From Corynebacterium sp. (lineage in GTDB: Bacteria; Actinomycetota; Actinomycetes; Mycobacteriales; Mycobacteriaceae): DNA of 64,000 nucleotides. How positions within the stretch are numbered: position 1 is the first letter of the stretch; each line of letters begins with the position of its first letter. The notes below the pieces were generated by a model. It had not been told where the DNA came from and made no database searches. It worked only from the letters and a program-made list of their open reading frames with translations. Location: positions 264,190-328,189 of the forward strand of contig JAUMTW010000002.1 of assembly GCA_030531005.1 (NCBI GenBank). Direction: 5' to 3'. The position numbers were made by a program, and so were the translations under genes. Positions 54,666-62,193 of the stretch are shown here, piece by piece.

Positions 54666-55619
54666 ATGAATGCGGGCGCCCCCGAGGAGCAGGCAGCTTT
54701 CGAAGCTGCAGATAGGGCCAACTTCCAGGTTGGTGGACATAAGGAAAAGCTGCCAGCCCAGGATCAACTCACCCAATTATCCACCTATATCCAAGCCCAC
54801 TATCCGGCACCGGATAAGAATCCACCTTGGTCAGAAAACCCGAGTGGGGCGCAGGCTGCTGATACCTTTGATGCTCGCTTACCAGATCGCATCACTCATG
54901 CCGCTATGCTGATGCTAGGTGCGGCAGTGGATCACAGTATGCCCGGGGTAGCTTGGGGTACGCAGGTAACCACCAGTCCCGCACCTGCGGAGGTAGGGTG
55001 TGCTGCAGAGATCATCACCCCGTCACAGCCCAATGGTAACTGGGCAATTAGTCTGCACCCTGGTGGCTGGTGGAAAGGCAGCGGGGTGGCCTTGGAGCAT
55101 TCTTGGCGCCCAGAGGTGGCTGCTGCCGCCGAACGTTCCGGGGTAACCTTCTTGGACCTGGACTATCCTTTAGTGCCCGAGCATGATCTCAATAAGGTTA
55201 TTGCTGCAGTGCAGCGGGCTATTACGTGGGTACGCGCGGGACACCCTGATGCCAAGGTTTTTGCCTGGGGTTATTCCTCAGGTGGAGCACTTGCAGTGCT
55301 CAATGCTGATCGAGTGGATGCCCTGGCACTAACCTTCCCCCACTTAGATATCACAATGCTGCCGGGTTCGGTACGCGCGGGCGTGGATTTTCAGGAACCA
55401 CCCAACCTTCCACCTACCCTGCTGCAATATGCCAATAGCGACAGCATTGCCAGTACTTATCCGTGGTTTGAGCAGTGGTACGATGCCGCCAACTTACAAG
55501 TTCGCGAATATGTCAGTGAACACCGCATTGCTACCCCAGAGGTAATTCGCCAGCGGGTTGCTGATGTCGCAGATTTCTTCCAGGCGCAATCGGGGACCAC
55601 AACAGCCGCAGAGGCATAA
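54666..55619 (+). CDS. Alpha/beta hydrolase
   Basis: A 317-aa hydrolase of the acetyl-esterase/HSL type. The oxyanion region is ISLHPGGWWKGSG and the nucleophile elbow is WGYSSGGALAVLN; Asp of DYPLVPEHDLNKVI and a histidine near VSEHRIATPEVI follow in family order. The ATG at 54666 has AAAGGA nine bases upstream. It follows pepO by 93 bases and precedes the GNAT gene by 15, so the three could be one transcript. The substrate is unknown. Confidence 0.82.
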   Translation: MNAGAPEEQAAFEAADRANFQVGGHKEKLPAQDQLTQLSTYIQAHYPAPDKNPPWSENPSGAQAADTFDARLPDRITHAAMLMLGAAVDHSMPGVAWGTQVTTSPAPAEVGCAAEIITPSQPNGNWAISLHPGGWWKGSGVALEHSWRPEVAAAAERSGVTFLDLDYPLVPEHDLNKVIAAVQRAITWVRAGHPDAKVFAWGYSSGGALAVLNADRVDALALTFPHLDITMLPGSVRAGVDFQEPPNLPPTLLQYANSDSIASTYPWFEQWYDAANLQVREYVSEHRIATPEVIRQRVADVADFFQAQSGTTTAAEA

Positions 55620-55634
55620 CGACGAAAGGATACC

Positions 55635-56108
55635 GTGGTGAACTCCCTCCAATTCCATCACGCAACAGCTACAGACCTCGATGTGACATCGCTCTATCAG
55701 ATTTTGCAGCTACGCTCTGAAATCTTCAATGGTGAACAGGGATTATCCCATCCCGATTTGGATGGCCGGGATTTAGAACCCACCACCACGTTAATTTTCG
55801 GCCGCGATACCTCACAACCGGAACAGCCCATTGTTGCTGCGGCCCGCATTCTGGTTGATGACCACCAAGTAGCTATTGGGCGTGTGGCCGTCGCGAAGCA
55901 ACAACGAGGCACTGGTGCCGGCCGAGCCTTGATGGCCTACGCCCTCGATTTCTGCACCACCCACTACCCCACTGAACAGGTCTATGTCGGTGCCCAAGCC
56001 CAGCTTGAGCAGTGGTATACCTCTATGGGCTTACAGCGGGCTGGCGACAACTATTTGGATGCCGGCATCCCCCATGTCCCGTTGGTCCGTACCCCGCAGC
56101 AGGATTAA
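55635..56108 (+). CDS. GNAT-family N-acetyltransferase (ElaA-like)
   Basis: A 157-aa acetyl-CoA-dependent transferase. LYQILQLRSEIFNGEQGLSHPD is like the N-terminal ElaA segment, and VGRVAVAKQQRGTGAGRALM carries the acetyl-CoA loop (Q/RxxGxG/A). The GTG at 55635 follows GAAAGGATACC. The substrate is unknown. Confidence 0.85.
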   Translation: MVNSLQFHHATATDLDVTSLYQILQLRSEIFNGEQGLSHPDLDGRDLEPTTTLIFGRDTSQPEQPIVAAARILVDDHQVAIGRVAVAKQQRGTGAGRALMAYALDFCTTHYPTEQVYVGAQAQLEQWYTSMGLQRAGDNYLDAGIPHVPLVRTPQQD

Positions 56109-56129
56109 AACCACCGGCAGACCATACAG

Positions 56130-56168
56130 TAAAAGCGCATGCCTACAGCAGTAGCAGCATGCGCTTTG
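56130..56168. terminator. Terminator between GNAT and VOC genes
   Basis: AAAGCGCATGC pairs with GCATGCGCTTT over a 14-base loop; it can serve both convergent transcripts. Confidence 0.75.
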
Positions 56169-56191
56169 GGCATTTCACCCCGATAATGGTG

Positions 56192-57013
56192 TTATTGCAG
56201 CGAACTGAGATCAATGCCTTCAAGGGGATCAGATTCGGCAGCCTCTGCTACTGGTTCTGGTACCTCGCAGATCATAAAGGCTGCACCGGTGGTATCACTT
56301 AATAGAGCCAGAGTGCCAAAGGCAGAATCCTGTGGTTCGTGAATCGTTGTCCCGCCGATTTCTACAGCTTTGGCGGCTACTGCTGGGACATCGGCCACGC
56401 CAATATAACTTTGCCAATAGCTGGGCACTCCGGGTGGGGTGAGTTCGCTAGCATCGAAGACCCCGGCAAAGGCGGCACCGTCAATTAAGGCAGTAGTGTA
56501 TTCCGGGGCCTGGGCATCATCTAAGGTGGCAGTCGTCCAGGCGAAGAGTTGCTCATAGAAGCGCACTGCCTCACCATAATTACGCGCACAGGTCAGCTCA
56601 TGCCATACCGGAGTGCCGGGCTCTCCAGCTGCGATAAATGCTTCTTCACCTGCAGGTTGTACCAGGCCTACTAAGGCACCTGCAGGGTCAACAACCAAAG
56701 CCATCTCGCCTAGGCGCACTGTGGTTGCAGGGTTAAGGATTCGCCCATTTTCTTTGCTCACCACCTCTAAGGTGGCAGCAAGGTCATCAACAAGGAAATA
56801 GGTCACCCAGGTATCACCTAAGGGGATTTCTTCTGGCAAGGCCACAACCCCAGCAACCGGCAGACCTTGAATACGGGCAAGTAAATAATCGGATCCGTAA
56901 TCGCTAAATTCCCAGTCAAAGATCTCGCTGTAGAATTCGCGGGTCTTGTCTACATCACTACTGAGCAGTTCAATCCAATAGGGCATACCGCTTAATGCTT
57001 GGAATGCGGGCAT
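56192..57013 (-). CDS. VOC-family (glyoxalase-fold) protein
   Basis: A 273-aa protein with two VOC modules, roughly residues 8-125 and 135-262. Each opens with an enzyme-site pattern (IELLSSDVDKTREFYSEIF; HELTCARNYGEAVRFYEQLF) and ends with FxVxDP-like strands (LVVDPAGALVGL; LLSDTTGAAFMI). Family members include dioxygenases, isomerases and drug-binding proteins; no more can be said. The ATG at 57013 overlaps the stop of the S4 gene. Confidence 0.8.
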   Translation of the reverse strand: MPAFQALSGMPYWIELLSSDVDKTREFYSEIFDWEFSDYGSDYLLARIQGLPVAGVVALPEEIPLGDTWVTYFLVDDLAATLEVVSKENGRILNPATTVRLGEMALVVDPAGALVGLVQPAGEEAFIAAGEPGTPVWHELTCARNYGEAVRFYEQLFAWTTATLDDAQAPEYTTALIDGAAFAGVFDASELTPPGVPSYWQSYIGVADVPAVAAKAVEIGGTTIHEPQDSAFGTLALLSDTTGAAFMICEVPEPVAEAAESDPLEGIDLSSLQ

Positions 57014-57300
57014 TACATATTCCTCCATACCTCTGGGTCGAAGTCATCATCGGCGGTGGCTTCGTCAAAATAATCATCCTCGGCATCGAAGGTAACCCGA
57101 GCCGCTAGGTCGCCTACCCGGACAACATCATGCTCGCGTAAGGTGTAGCCACGCCGGGTTTCTACCGCATCGTTGACATAGACTTCGCCCTCGGCGATAT
57201 ATTGTTTAGCCAGGCCACCGGTTTCTACTAAGTTGGCAAGCTTGAGGAATTGGCCCAATTTAATGGGCTGCTTGGTGACGTTGACATCAAAGGTTTGCAT
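57013..57300 (-). CDS. S4-domain RNA-binding protein
   Basis: A 95-aa YbcJ/RlbA-like protein with an S4 fold: IKLGQFLKLANLVETGGLAKQ, IAEGEVYVNDAVETRRGYTL and a short acidic tail (EDDYFDEATADDDFDPE). Such proteins bind structured RNA. It overlaps the VOC gene, which is translated from the same transcript. Confidence 0.85.
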   Translation of the reverse strand: MQTFDVNVTKQPIKLGQFLKLANLVETGGLAKQYIAEGEVYVNDAVETRRGYTLREHDVVRVGDLAARVTFDAEDDYFDEATADDDFDPEVWRNM

Positions 57301-57362
57301 GTTTGTATGCTCTCACGTGGGCGCAGCTTAAGCAATGAATCCTTTCCTTGCTTAGACCCTTT

Positions 57363-57974
57363 TTAACCTTGCAATGGCGCACAGCCTAGTGGCCGGGAAT
57401 CTACTAGTCCCACTGCCTGCATAAAGGAATAGGTAGTCGTGGGACCTACCCATTGAAAGCCAGCCTTTTTTAAGGCCTTGGCTAAATCCTTGGCCTGCGG
57501 GATCAGGGCAGGAGTACTGGCAAAGGTCGCGGGGCGGGCACAATCAGGCGCCGCAAAGGCGGCCAGCCAGCGGGCGAAAGTCGTCTCTACTTCCAAAGCT
57601 TGGATACACCGTGCATTGGCAATAATGGCTTCAAGCTTGCGTCGATGCCGGATCACGCCTGGATTATCCATCAGTTGTTCGAGCTCTTCTGCACCAAAGT
57701 TTGCTACCTGAGCAGGATCAAAATTTTTAAATGCATGCCGAATGGTTTCGCGTTTGCGCAGAATAATTGACCAGGAAAGCCCAGATTGTAATAGCTCCAG
57801 ACTTAAGGCTTCAAATAATGCTGGCGTCGATTCCTTCAGCTTGCCCCATTCATAGTCAAAGTAATCCAACATTTCCGCCGAACTATAGGCCCATTGCGGG
57901 CGGTAGAGTCCATCGTCGCCTGGGATGAGGTCGGTATTCTCCGGTACTGATTCGGGCGCAGGTGCTGCTGTCAT
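57363..57974 (-). CDS. tag: DNA-3-methyladenine glycosylase I
   Basis: Tag removes 3-methyladenine from alkylated DNA. The 203-aa protein contains YFDYEWG, LSLELLQSGLSWSIILRKRE, FDPAQVANFG, NPGVIRHRRKLEAIIANA and the C-terminal GFQWVGPTTTYSFMQAVGLV, where Trp and Phe line the base pocket. The N-terminal zinc-binding cysteine of the E. coli enzyme is not seen. The start at 57974 follows TAGAAT (57982-57987) by seven bases and is probably leaderless; an ATG three codons upstream lies inside that box. Confidence 0.92.
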   Translation of the reverse strand: MTAAPAPESVPENTDLIPGDDGLYRPQWAYSSAEMLDYFDYEWGKLKESTPALFEALSLELLQSGLSWSIILRKRETIRHAFKNFDPAQVANFGAEELEQLMDNPGVIRHRRKLEAIIANARCIQALEVETTFARWLAAFAAPDCARPATFASTPALIPQAKDLAKALKKAGFQWVGPTTTYSFMQAVGLVDSRPLGCAPLQG

Positions 57975-58057
57975 GGACGTCATTCTAATTGATGCCAGAC
58001 TCGTGCTCGCGGTCGGCTTGTATGCAAGAATTGGGCCAACGACAGATAATGGGCACT

Positions 58058-58738
58058 ATGGCCAATTCGAAGTTTGATCCCTTAACCTATAGCAGCATTG
58101 CTGATTTGCATGCTGGCAAGTGGCATCTACCCTTTTCTCCTGAGATCCAAGCGGTCAGTCACTCTACGGCAGATCTCATTCACCAGTTCAATCAGCTCGC
58201 GCCGTCCCAGCGTGCCGAACGTAAAGCCTTGCAGAAAAAGATTTTGCACCCAGATTCTGGGCAATGCTCAATTCAGCAGCCCTTCCGAGTGGAATATGGT
58301 CAGCACACCTTAATTGGAGAAGGCTGCTTCTTTAATTACAACACCACCATTCTTGATACCGCCCCTGTCACCTTTGGCAAGGGTGTGTTGGTAGGCCCAA
58401 ACTGCCAATTTATTACAGTAGGCCATCCTGTTGATGACCCAGTGATGCGTGCCGGAGGATGGGAGCAAGCCAAGCCAATTACCATTGGCGATAACGTGTG
58501 GTTTGGTGCCGGCGTGACCGTACTGCCTGGGGTGGAGATCGGCGCAAACTGCGTTATTGGTGCTAGCACGGTAGTAACCAAGAGTGTTCCCGCAAATTCC
58601 GTTGTGGTGGGTAATCCGGGCCGCGTGCTCCGTGCGGTCGACCCGGCCCGGGCAGAGCGTAGAGATTTACCCGAAGGTACTCCAGTTGATGCCTTTGGCC
58701 AGATCGATGAAGAAGATATATCCGGGACTTTTTTCTAG
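58058..58738 (+). CDS. LacA/Maa-type O-acetyltransferase
   Basis: A 226-aa left-handed beta-helix enzyme of the galactoside/maltose acetyltransferase group, which acetylates a sugar hydroxyl with acetyl-CoA. NYNTTILDTAPVTFGKGVLVGPN, TVGHPVDDP with the catalytic His, and repeated hexapeptides (ITIGDNVWFGAGVTVLPG, NCVIGASTVVTK) are clear, ending VVVGNPGRVLR. The ATG at 58058 follows a GATAAT box by seven bases and no ribosome site is seen. The target sugar is unknown. Confidence 0.88.
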   Translation: MANSKFDPLTYSSIADLHAGKWHLPFSPEIQAVSHSTADLIHQFNQLAPSQRAERKALQKKILHPDSGQCSIQQPFRVEYGQHTLIGEGCFFNYNTTILDTAPVTFGKGVLVGPNCQFITVGHPVDDPVMRAGGWEQAKPITIGDNVWFGAGVTVLPGVEIGANCVIGASTVVTKSVPANSVVVGNPGRVLRAVDPARAERRDLPEGTPVDAFGQIDEEDISGTFF

Positions 58739-58760
58739 CTCGTTGCACTAATCACTCGTA

Positions 58761-58798
58761 CTGGGAAGATCTTCTTTTTGTGAGTCTTCCCGGTTTTT
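58761..58798 (+). terminator. Terminator after the acetyltransferase gene
   Basis: CTGGGAAGA pairs with TCTTCCCGG, followed by TTTTT. Confidence 0.8.
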
Positions 58799-58947
58799 GC
58801 TTTGTGCGGCCATGATCAGGCGCTTTCGCTCTTAGCACGACCGCAGAGATATTGCATGCCCACCAGGACAAGGTATACAATTCTGTCTTATACTTAAAGA
58901 CTACCCTGTCTATTTGTAGTGCTTGCATACTCAAAAAGGAGCAATTT

Positions 58948-60291
58948 GTGCCCACTACATCTTCACAACGGAAGATTCCTGCCTGGCTCACCGGATTCGG
59001 CGCCCAAGTCATCATCGGCCTGATTATTGGCCTCATCCTCGGATTCGTCGCCCGCGGCCAGGGCGAAGAAACCTGGCTACCTACCTTGCTTAGCGAAGTA
59101 GGCAGTGCCTATGTGCAATTACTACGCCTGATGGTTCCACCACTGGTCATCACCGCAGTGATTGCCTCGGTGGCGAATTTACGCAAGGTCACTAATGCCG
59201 CGCGCCTTGCTGCATCCACGATCATCTGGTTCCTGATTACCGCATTTTTCTCGGTAATCCTGGGCATCATTGTCGGCCTGGTGATCCGACCCGGCGAGAA
59301 CACGAGCGTGGATGCCTCTGCTGCCGCAGATCCTTCACACACGGGTAGTTGGTGGGGCTTTTTACAAAGTATCCTGCCAGAAAATATTTTGGGTCTAAGC
59401 GCTGGCCTTTCCAATGATGGCAGCGATGTGAATTTAAGCTTCCAGGTGCTGCAATTGCTGGTTATTGCCTTGGCCATTGGTATTGCCGCTGTGAAGACGG
59501 GTGCTGCTGCCGAACCATTCCTGACCTTGAATGAATCCTTACTCAAGATCATCCAGACTGTGCTGTGGTGGATTATCCGCTTGGCTCCCATCGGAACTGC
59601 TGCGTTAATCGGTAATGCAGTGGCCTCCTATGGATGGGATGCCTTGGGTTCGCTTGGCATGTTCGTCTTGGCAATTTACATCGGACTGGCCTTGGTACTT
59701 CTGCTGGTCTATCCGGCAGTGCTGAAGTTCCATAACTTGAGCGTGCATGGTTTTTATCAGCGCGTCTGGCCGGTCACTAGCTTGGGATTTATTACCCGCT
59801 CTTCCATGGGTGTCATGCCAGTTACCCACCGCGTGACCACGGAGCGCCTTGGTGTACCCGATGAATACGCAAGCTTCGCAATACCCCTTGGTGCCACGAC
59901 CAAAATGGATGGATGCGCTTCTATTTATCCTGCGATTTCCGCCATCTTCGTAGCCCAGTTCTATGGGGTTCATTTGACCTGGACTGATTATCTACTCATC
60001 ATCTTCGTTTCTGTAATTGGTTCTGCCGCAACTGCTGGCACCACCGGTGCGACCGTGATGCTGACCCTGACGCTATCGACGCTGGGACTCCCCCTTGCTG
60101 GTGTGGGCTTACTCTTAGCAATTGAGCCAATTGTTGATATGGGTCGTACTGCTGTAAACGTCACCGGCCAAGCTTTAGTAGCAACAGTGGTGGCCAAACG
60201 TGCCGGCATTTGGGAAGAAGAGGGCTGGGAAGCTGGGGCGCAGCCCTGGCAGCTGGAACAGGAAAAGCAACACGAAACTATTGCCTCCTAG
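58948..60291 (+). CDS. Dicarboxylate/amino acid:cation symporter (DAACS)
   Basis: A 447-aa GltP/DctA-type transporter for glutamate, aspartate or C4-dicarboxylates. The HP1 loop reads RSSMGVMPVTHRV (usually SSSGTLPVT), the TM7 sodium motif reads TKMDGCASIYP and the TM8 substrate site is DMGRTAVNVTGQ, with the arginine and asparagine preserved. The GTG at 58948 has AGGAG seven bases upstream. The missing serine in HP1 and glutamine for the TM8 aspartate (NVTGD) suggest a changed substrate preference, which is inference. Confidence 0.9.
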   Translation: MPTTSSQRKIPAWLTGFGAQVIIGLIIGLILGFVARGQGEETWLPTLLSEVGSAYVQLLRLMVPPLVITAVIASVANLRKVTNAARLAASTIIWFLITAFFSVILGIIVGLVIRPGENTSVDASAAADPSHTGSWWGFLQSILPENILGLSAGLSNDGSDVNLSFQVLQLLVIALAIGIAAVKTGAAAEPFLTLNESLLKIIQTVLWWIIRLAPIGTAALIGNAVASYGWDALGSLGMFVLAIYIGLALVLLLVYPAVLKFHNLSVHGFYQRVWPVTSLGFITRSSMGVMPVTHRVTTERLGVPDEYASFAIPLGATTKMDGCASIYPAISAIFVAQFYGVHLTWTDYLLIIFVSVIGSAATAGTTGATVMLTLTLSTLGLPLAGVGLLLAIEPIVDMGRTAVNVTGQALVATVVAKRAGIWEEEGWEAGAQPWQLEQEKQHETIAS

Positions 60292-60309
60292 TTTCCCCTG
60301 GTACAATCC

Positions 60310-60339
60310 TGCGCTGTGATTTCTTGCGCTGTGATTTCT
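60310..60339. repeat. Two tandem 15-base repeats
   Basis: TGCGCTGTGATTTCT occurs twice head to tail, 18 bases after the symporter stop. The function is unknown; it may be recent slippage. Confidence 0.85.
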
Positions 60340-60478
60340 TGCATGCGTACCAGCCGCTTGGTTTTCTCGCATTACTGGGTCGAGCTTCGTATGCGGTAGC
60401 TACCGGGACCATCGCCTGCGGAGTAGGCTCGATAGCGCAAGCTGCTAGCACATTTTCCGCCAAAGGATGGGAGAGCAT

Positions 60479-61561
60479 ATGACCATGCTGCGCCACCCTT
60501 TATTCCCTGCCGGTACTAGCCGGTGGGCATGCACCCTGCTGCTCTCTCTTGGGCTCGGGGTGCTCTTTTCTTGGGTGACGATGCCAGCTGCATGGATTCT
60601 TGCTGGCATCATAGGTGCCGGCATTGTAGCTCTGACCACGCAACATGAGCTGGCTATTAACCCGAAATTATTTAATTTCTGTCGCGGTACTATTGGCATT
60701 TTGGCTGGCGTACCTCTGCTGCAATCAGATTTGCAGACCCTGGCGCACTTTGTGCTGCCAGGACTCTTTGCCACATTCGTGAGTCTCGCGATTGTGGTTG
60801 CCGGCGGATATTTTCTCGCCCGGCGCCGCCCTGAAATCTCTGCGGAGACGGGTCTGCTTTCCTTACTTCCTGGCGGGGCCTCGATTATGCCCACCTTGGC
60901 GGCAGAATTACATGCCGATTTCCGCTACGTGGCCCTCGCGCAGTATTTGCGGTTACTCGTCGTTTCTATTTCTTTGCCCATCATTGCACACTGGGCTAAC
61001 CCACGAGCTACCACCACAATGACAAATTCTGGCATACAACCCTGGTGGATATTACTCATTCTTATTATGATCGCTATTTTTGGCGCACCCATCGGAAAAT
61101 TTTTGCATCTACCTGCGGCGGCAGTCTTCGGCCCCATGCTCGCTGCCGTGGCAGTCGGCTTAGTTTTCCCTGCCGAATACAGCTTAGTCCCACCGATGTG
61201 GATGCGAATTCTAGCCTTCCTAGCAATCGGATGGATGTGCGGCGGTAGCCTCTCTGTAGGGGCCTTACGCCACTTCCGCTCGCTGCTCCCAGCTACCTTA
61301 ACGTTTATTGCGGTGCTAATGGCTGGATGTGCTGCAACGGCCTACTGCCTACACCTATGGCTCGGCCTCGACTATTTCAACGCTTACTTGGCAACTTCTC
61401 CCGGCGCCCTAGAGACTGTCATTGCTTTAGGCAGCACCAGTGCAGATTTAGATGCCGTCGTTGCCATCCAACTCATTCGCTTGTTAGTGATTTTGGTCGT
61501 CGCTGGGTATTTGCCGCAGATTCTGCAGTGGGCACGCCGACATCGGAACACCGGAACTTAA
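60479..61561 (+). CDS. AbrB-type membrane protein (PF05145)
   Basis: A 360-aa membrane protein of the family once called putative ammonia monooxygenase. The AbrB duplication is visible: each half ends with a glycine-rich loop, LLSLLPGGASIMPTLAAEL and LATSPGALETVIALG. Ten helices are predicted. The ATG at 60479 follows GGGAGAGC. The function is not known; a transport role is suspected for the family. Confidence 0.85.
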   Translation: MTMLRHPLFPAGTSRWACTLLLSLGLGVLFSWVTMPAAWILAGIIGAGIVALTTQHELAINPKLFNFCRGTIGILAGVPLLQSDLQTLAHFVLPGLFATFVSLAIVVAGGYFLARRRPEISAETGLLSLLPGGASIMPTLAAELHADFRYVALAQYLRLLVVSISLPIIAHWANPRATTTMTNSGIQPWWILLILIMIAIFGAPIGKFLHLPAAAVFGPMLAAVAVGLVFPAEYSLVPPMWMRILAFLAIGWMCGGSLSVGALRHFRSLLPATLTFIAVLMAGCAATAYCLHLWLGLDYFNAYLATSPGALETVIALGSTSADLDAVVAIQLIRLLVILVVAGYLPQILQWARRHRNTGT

Positions 61562-61608
61562 AAAACTTCCAGATGATTGGGGGTGAAGTGCTGCCTTCAG
61601 CATTTAAG

Positions 61609-61633
61609 TTGTACACAATTCAATTGTGCGCTA
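61609..61633. promoter_or_regulatory. Candidate OhrR operator upstream of the DUF1304 gene
   Basis: The core ACAATTCAATTGT (61615-61627) is a perfect palindrome about a central C, nearly identical to the known OhrR-type operator design (ACAATT-N-AATTGT). The 25 bases match 14202-14226 next to ohrR except at two positions. Confidence 0.65.
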
Positions 61634-61684
61634 CTATTGTGGCTGATTCAAAAGCACCACAAAGTAACAATCTAAGGAGCCCCC

Positions 61685-62056
61685 ATGGCCTCACTCGCCT
61701 TAACCTTCGCTGTACTCGCAGCCCTCTTACACGTCTTTATCTTCTACATTGAATCCTTTGCCTGGCAGACCCGTGGCACCAAACTATTCGGCATGAGTAC
61801 TGCAGAAGCTGCCAACACGAAAGAGATGGCGTATAACCAAGGCTTCTACAATCTCTTCTTAGGCATTATCGCTATTGCTGGTGTTTTCGCCTGGAGCAGC
61901 TCTCAAGCAGTAGGTACTGCCCTCATTCTCGCTGGCGCTGGCTCGATGGTGGCTGCTGCAGCAGTGCTAGCACTCAGCTCCCCAGAAAAGCGTGGTGCCG
62001 CTGCAAAACAAGGCCTACTCCCATTACTTGCTCTGCTCTTCATTATCTTCGCTTAA
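61685..62056 (+). CDS. DUF1304 membrane protein
   Basis: A 123-aa four-helix membrane protein. LALTFAVLAALLHVFIFYIESFAW and EMAYNQGFYNLFLGIIAIAG match DUF1304 (AxxHxxIFxxEsxxw, then NQGxYNxFLA). AAGGAGCCCCC is just before the ATG. DUF1304 genes often lie next to MarR/OhrR-type regulators, which suits the OhrR-like operator here. The biochemical role is unknown; a part in peroxide or lipid-damage response is inferred from the operator. Confidence 0.88.
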   Translation: MASLALTFAVLAALLHVFIFYIESFAWQTRGTKLFGMSTAEAANTKEMAYNQGFYNLFLGIIAIAGVFAWSSSQAVGTALILAGAGSMVAAAAVLALSSPEKRGAAAKQGLLPLLALLFIIFA

Positions 62057-62112
62057 AGACACAACGTCTTGCCCAGCTTCGTTGCGCGTTGCTGTGCGGC
62101 AAGGAGATAAAC

Positions 62113-62159
62113 CAAGGCTCTTCTGCCAGGGGAATATTATTCCCAGCAGAAGAGCCTTG
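62113..62159. terminator. Long perfect hairpin between DUF1304 and DUF885 genes
   Basis: CAAGGCTCTTCTGC (62113-62126) pairs perfectly with GCAGAAGAGCCTTG (62146-62159), and the loop itself can form GGGAAT/ATTCCC. There is no T run; convergent genes on both sides suggest a bidirectional stop. Confidence 0.6.
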
Positions 62160-62193
62160 TGCTGTAGTTCGTACGCCGCAGAGGTTCCTTATC

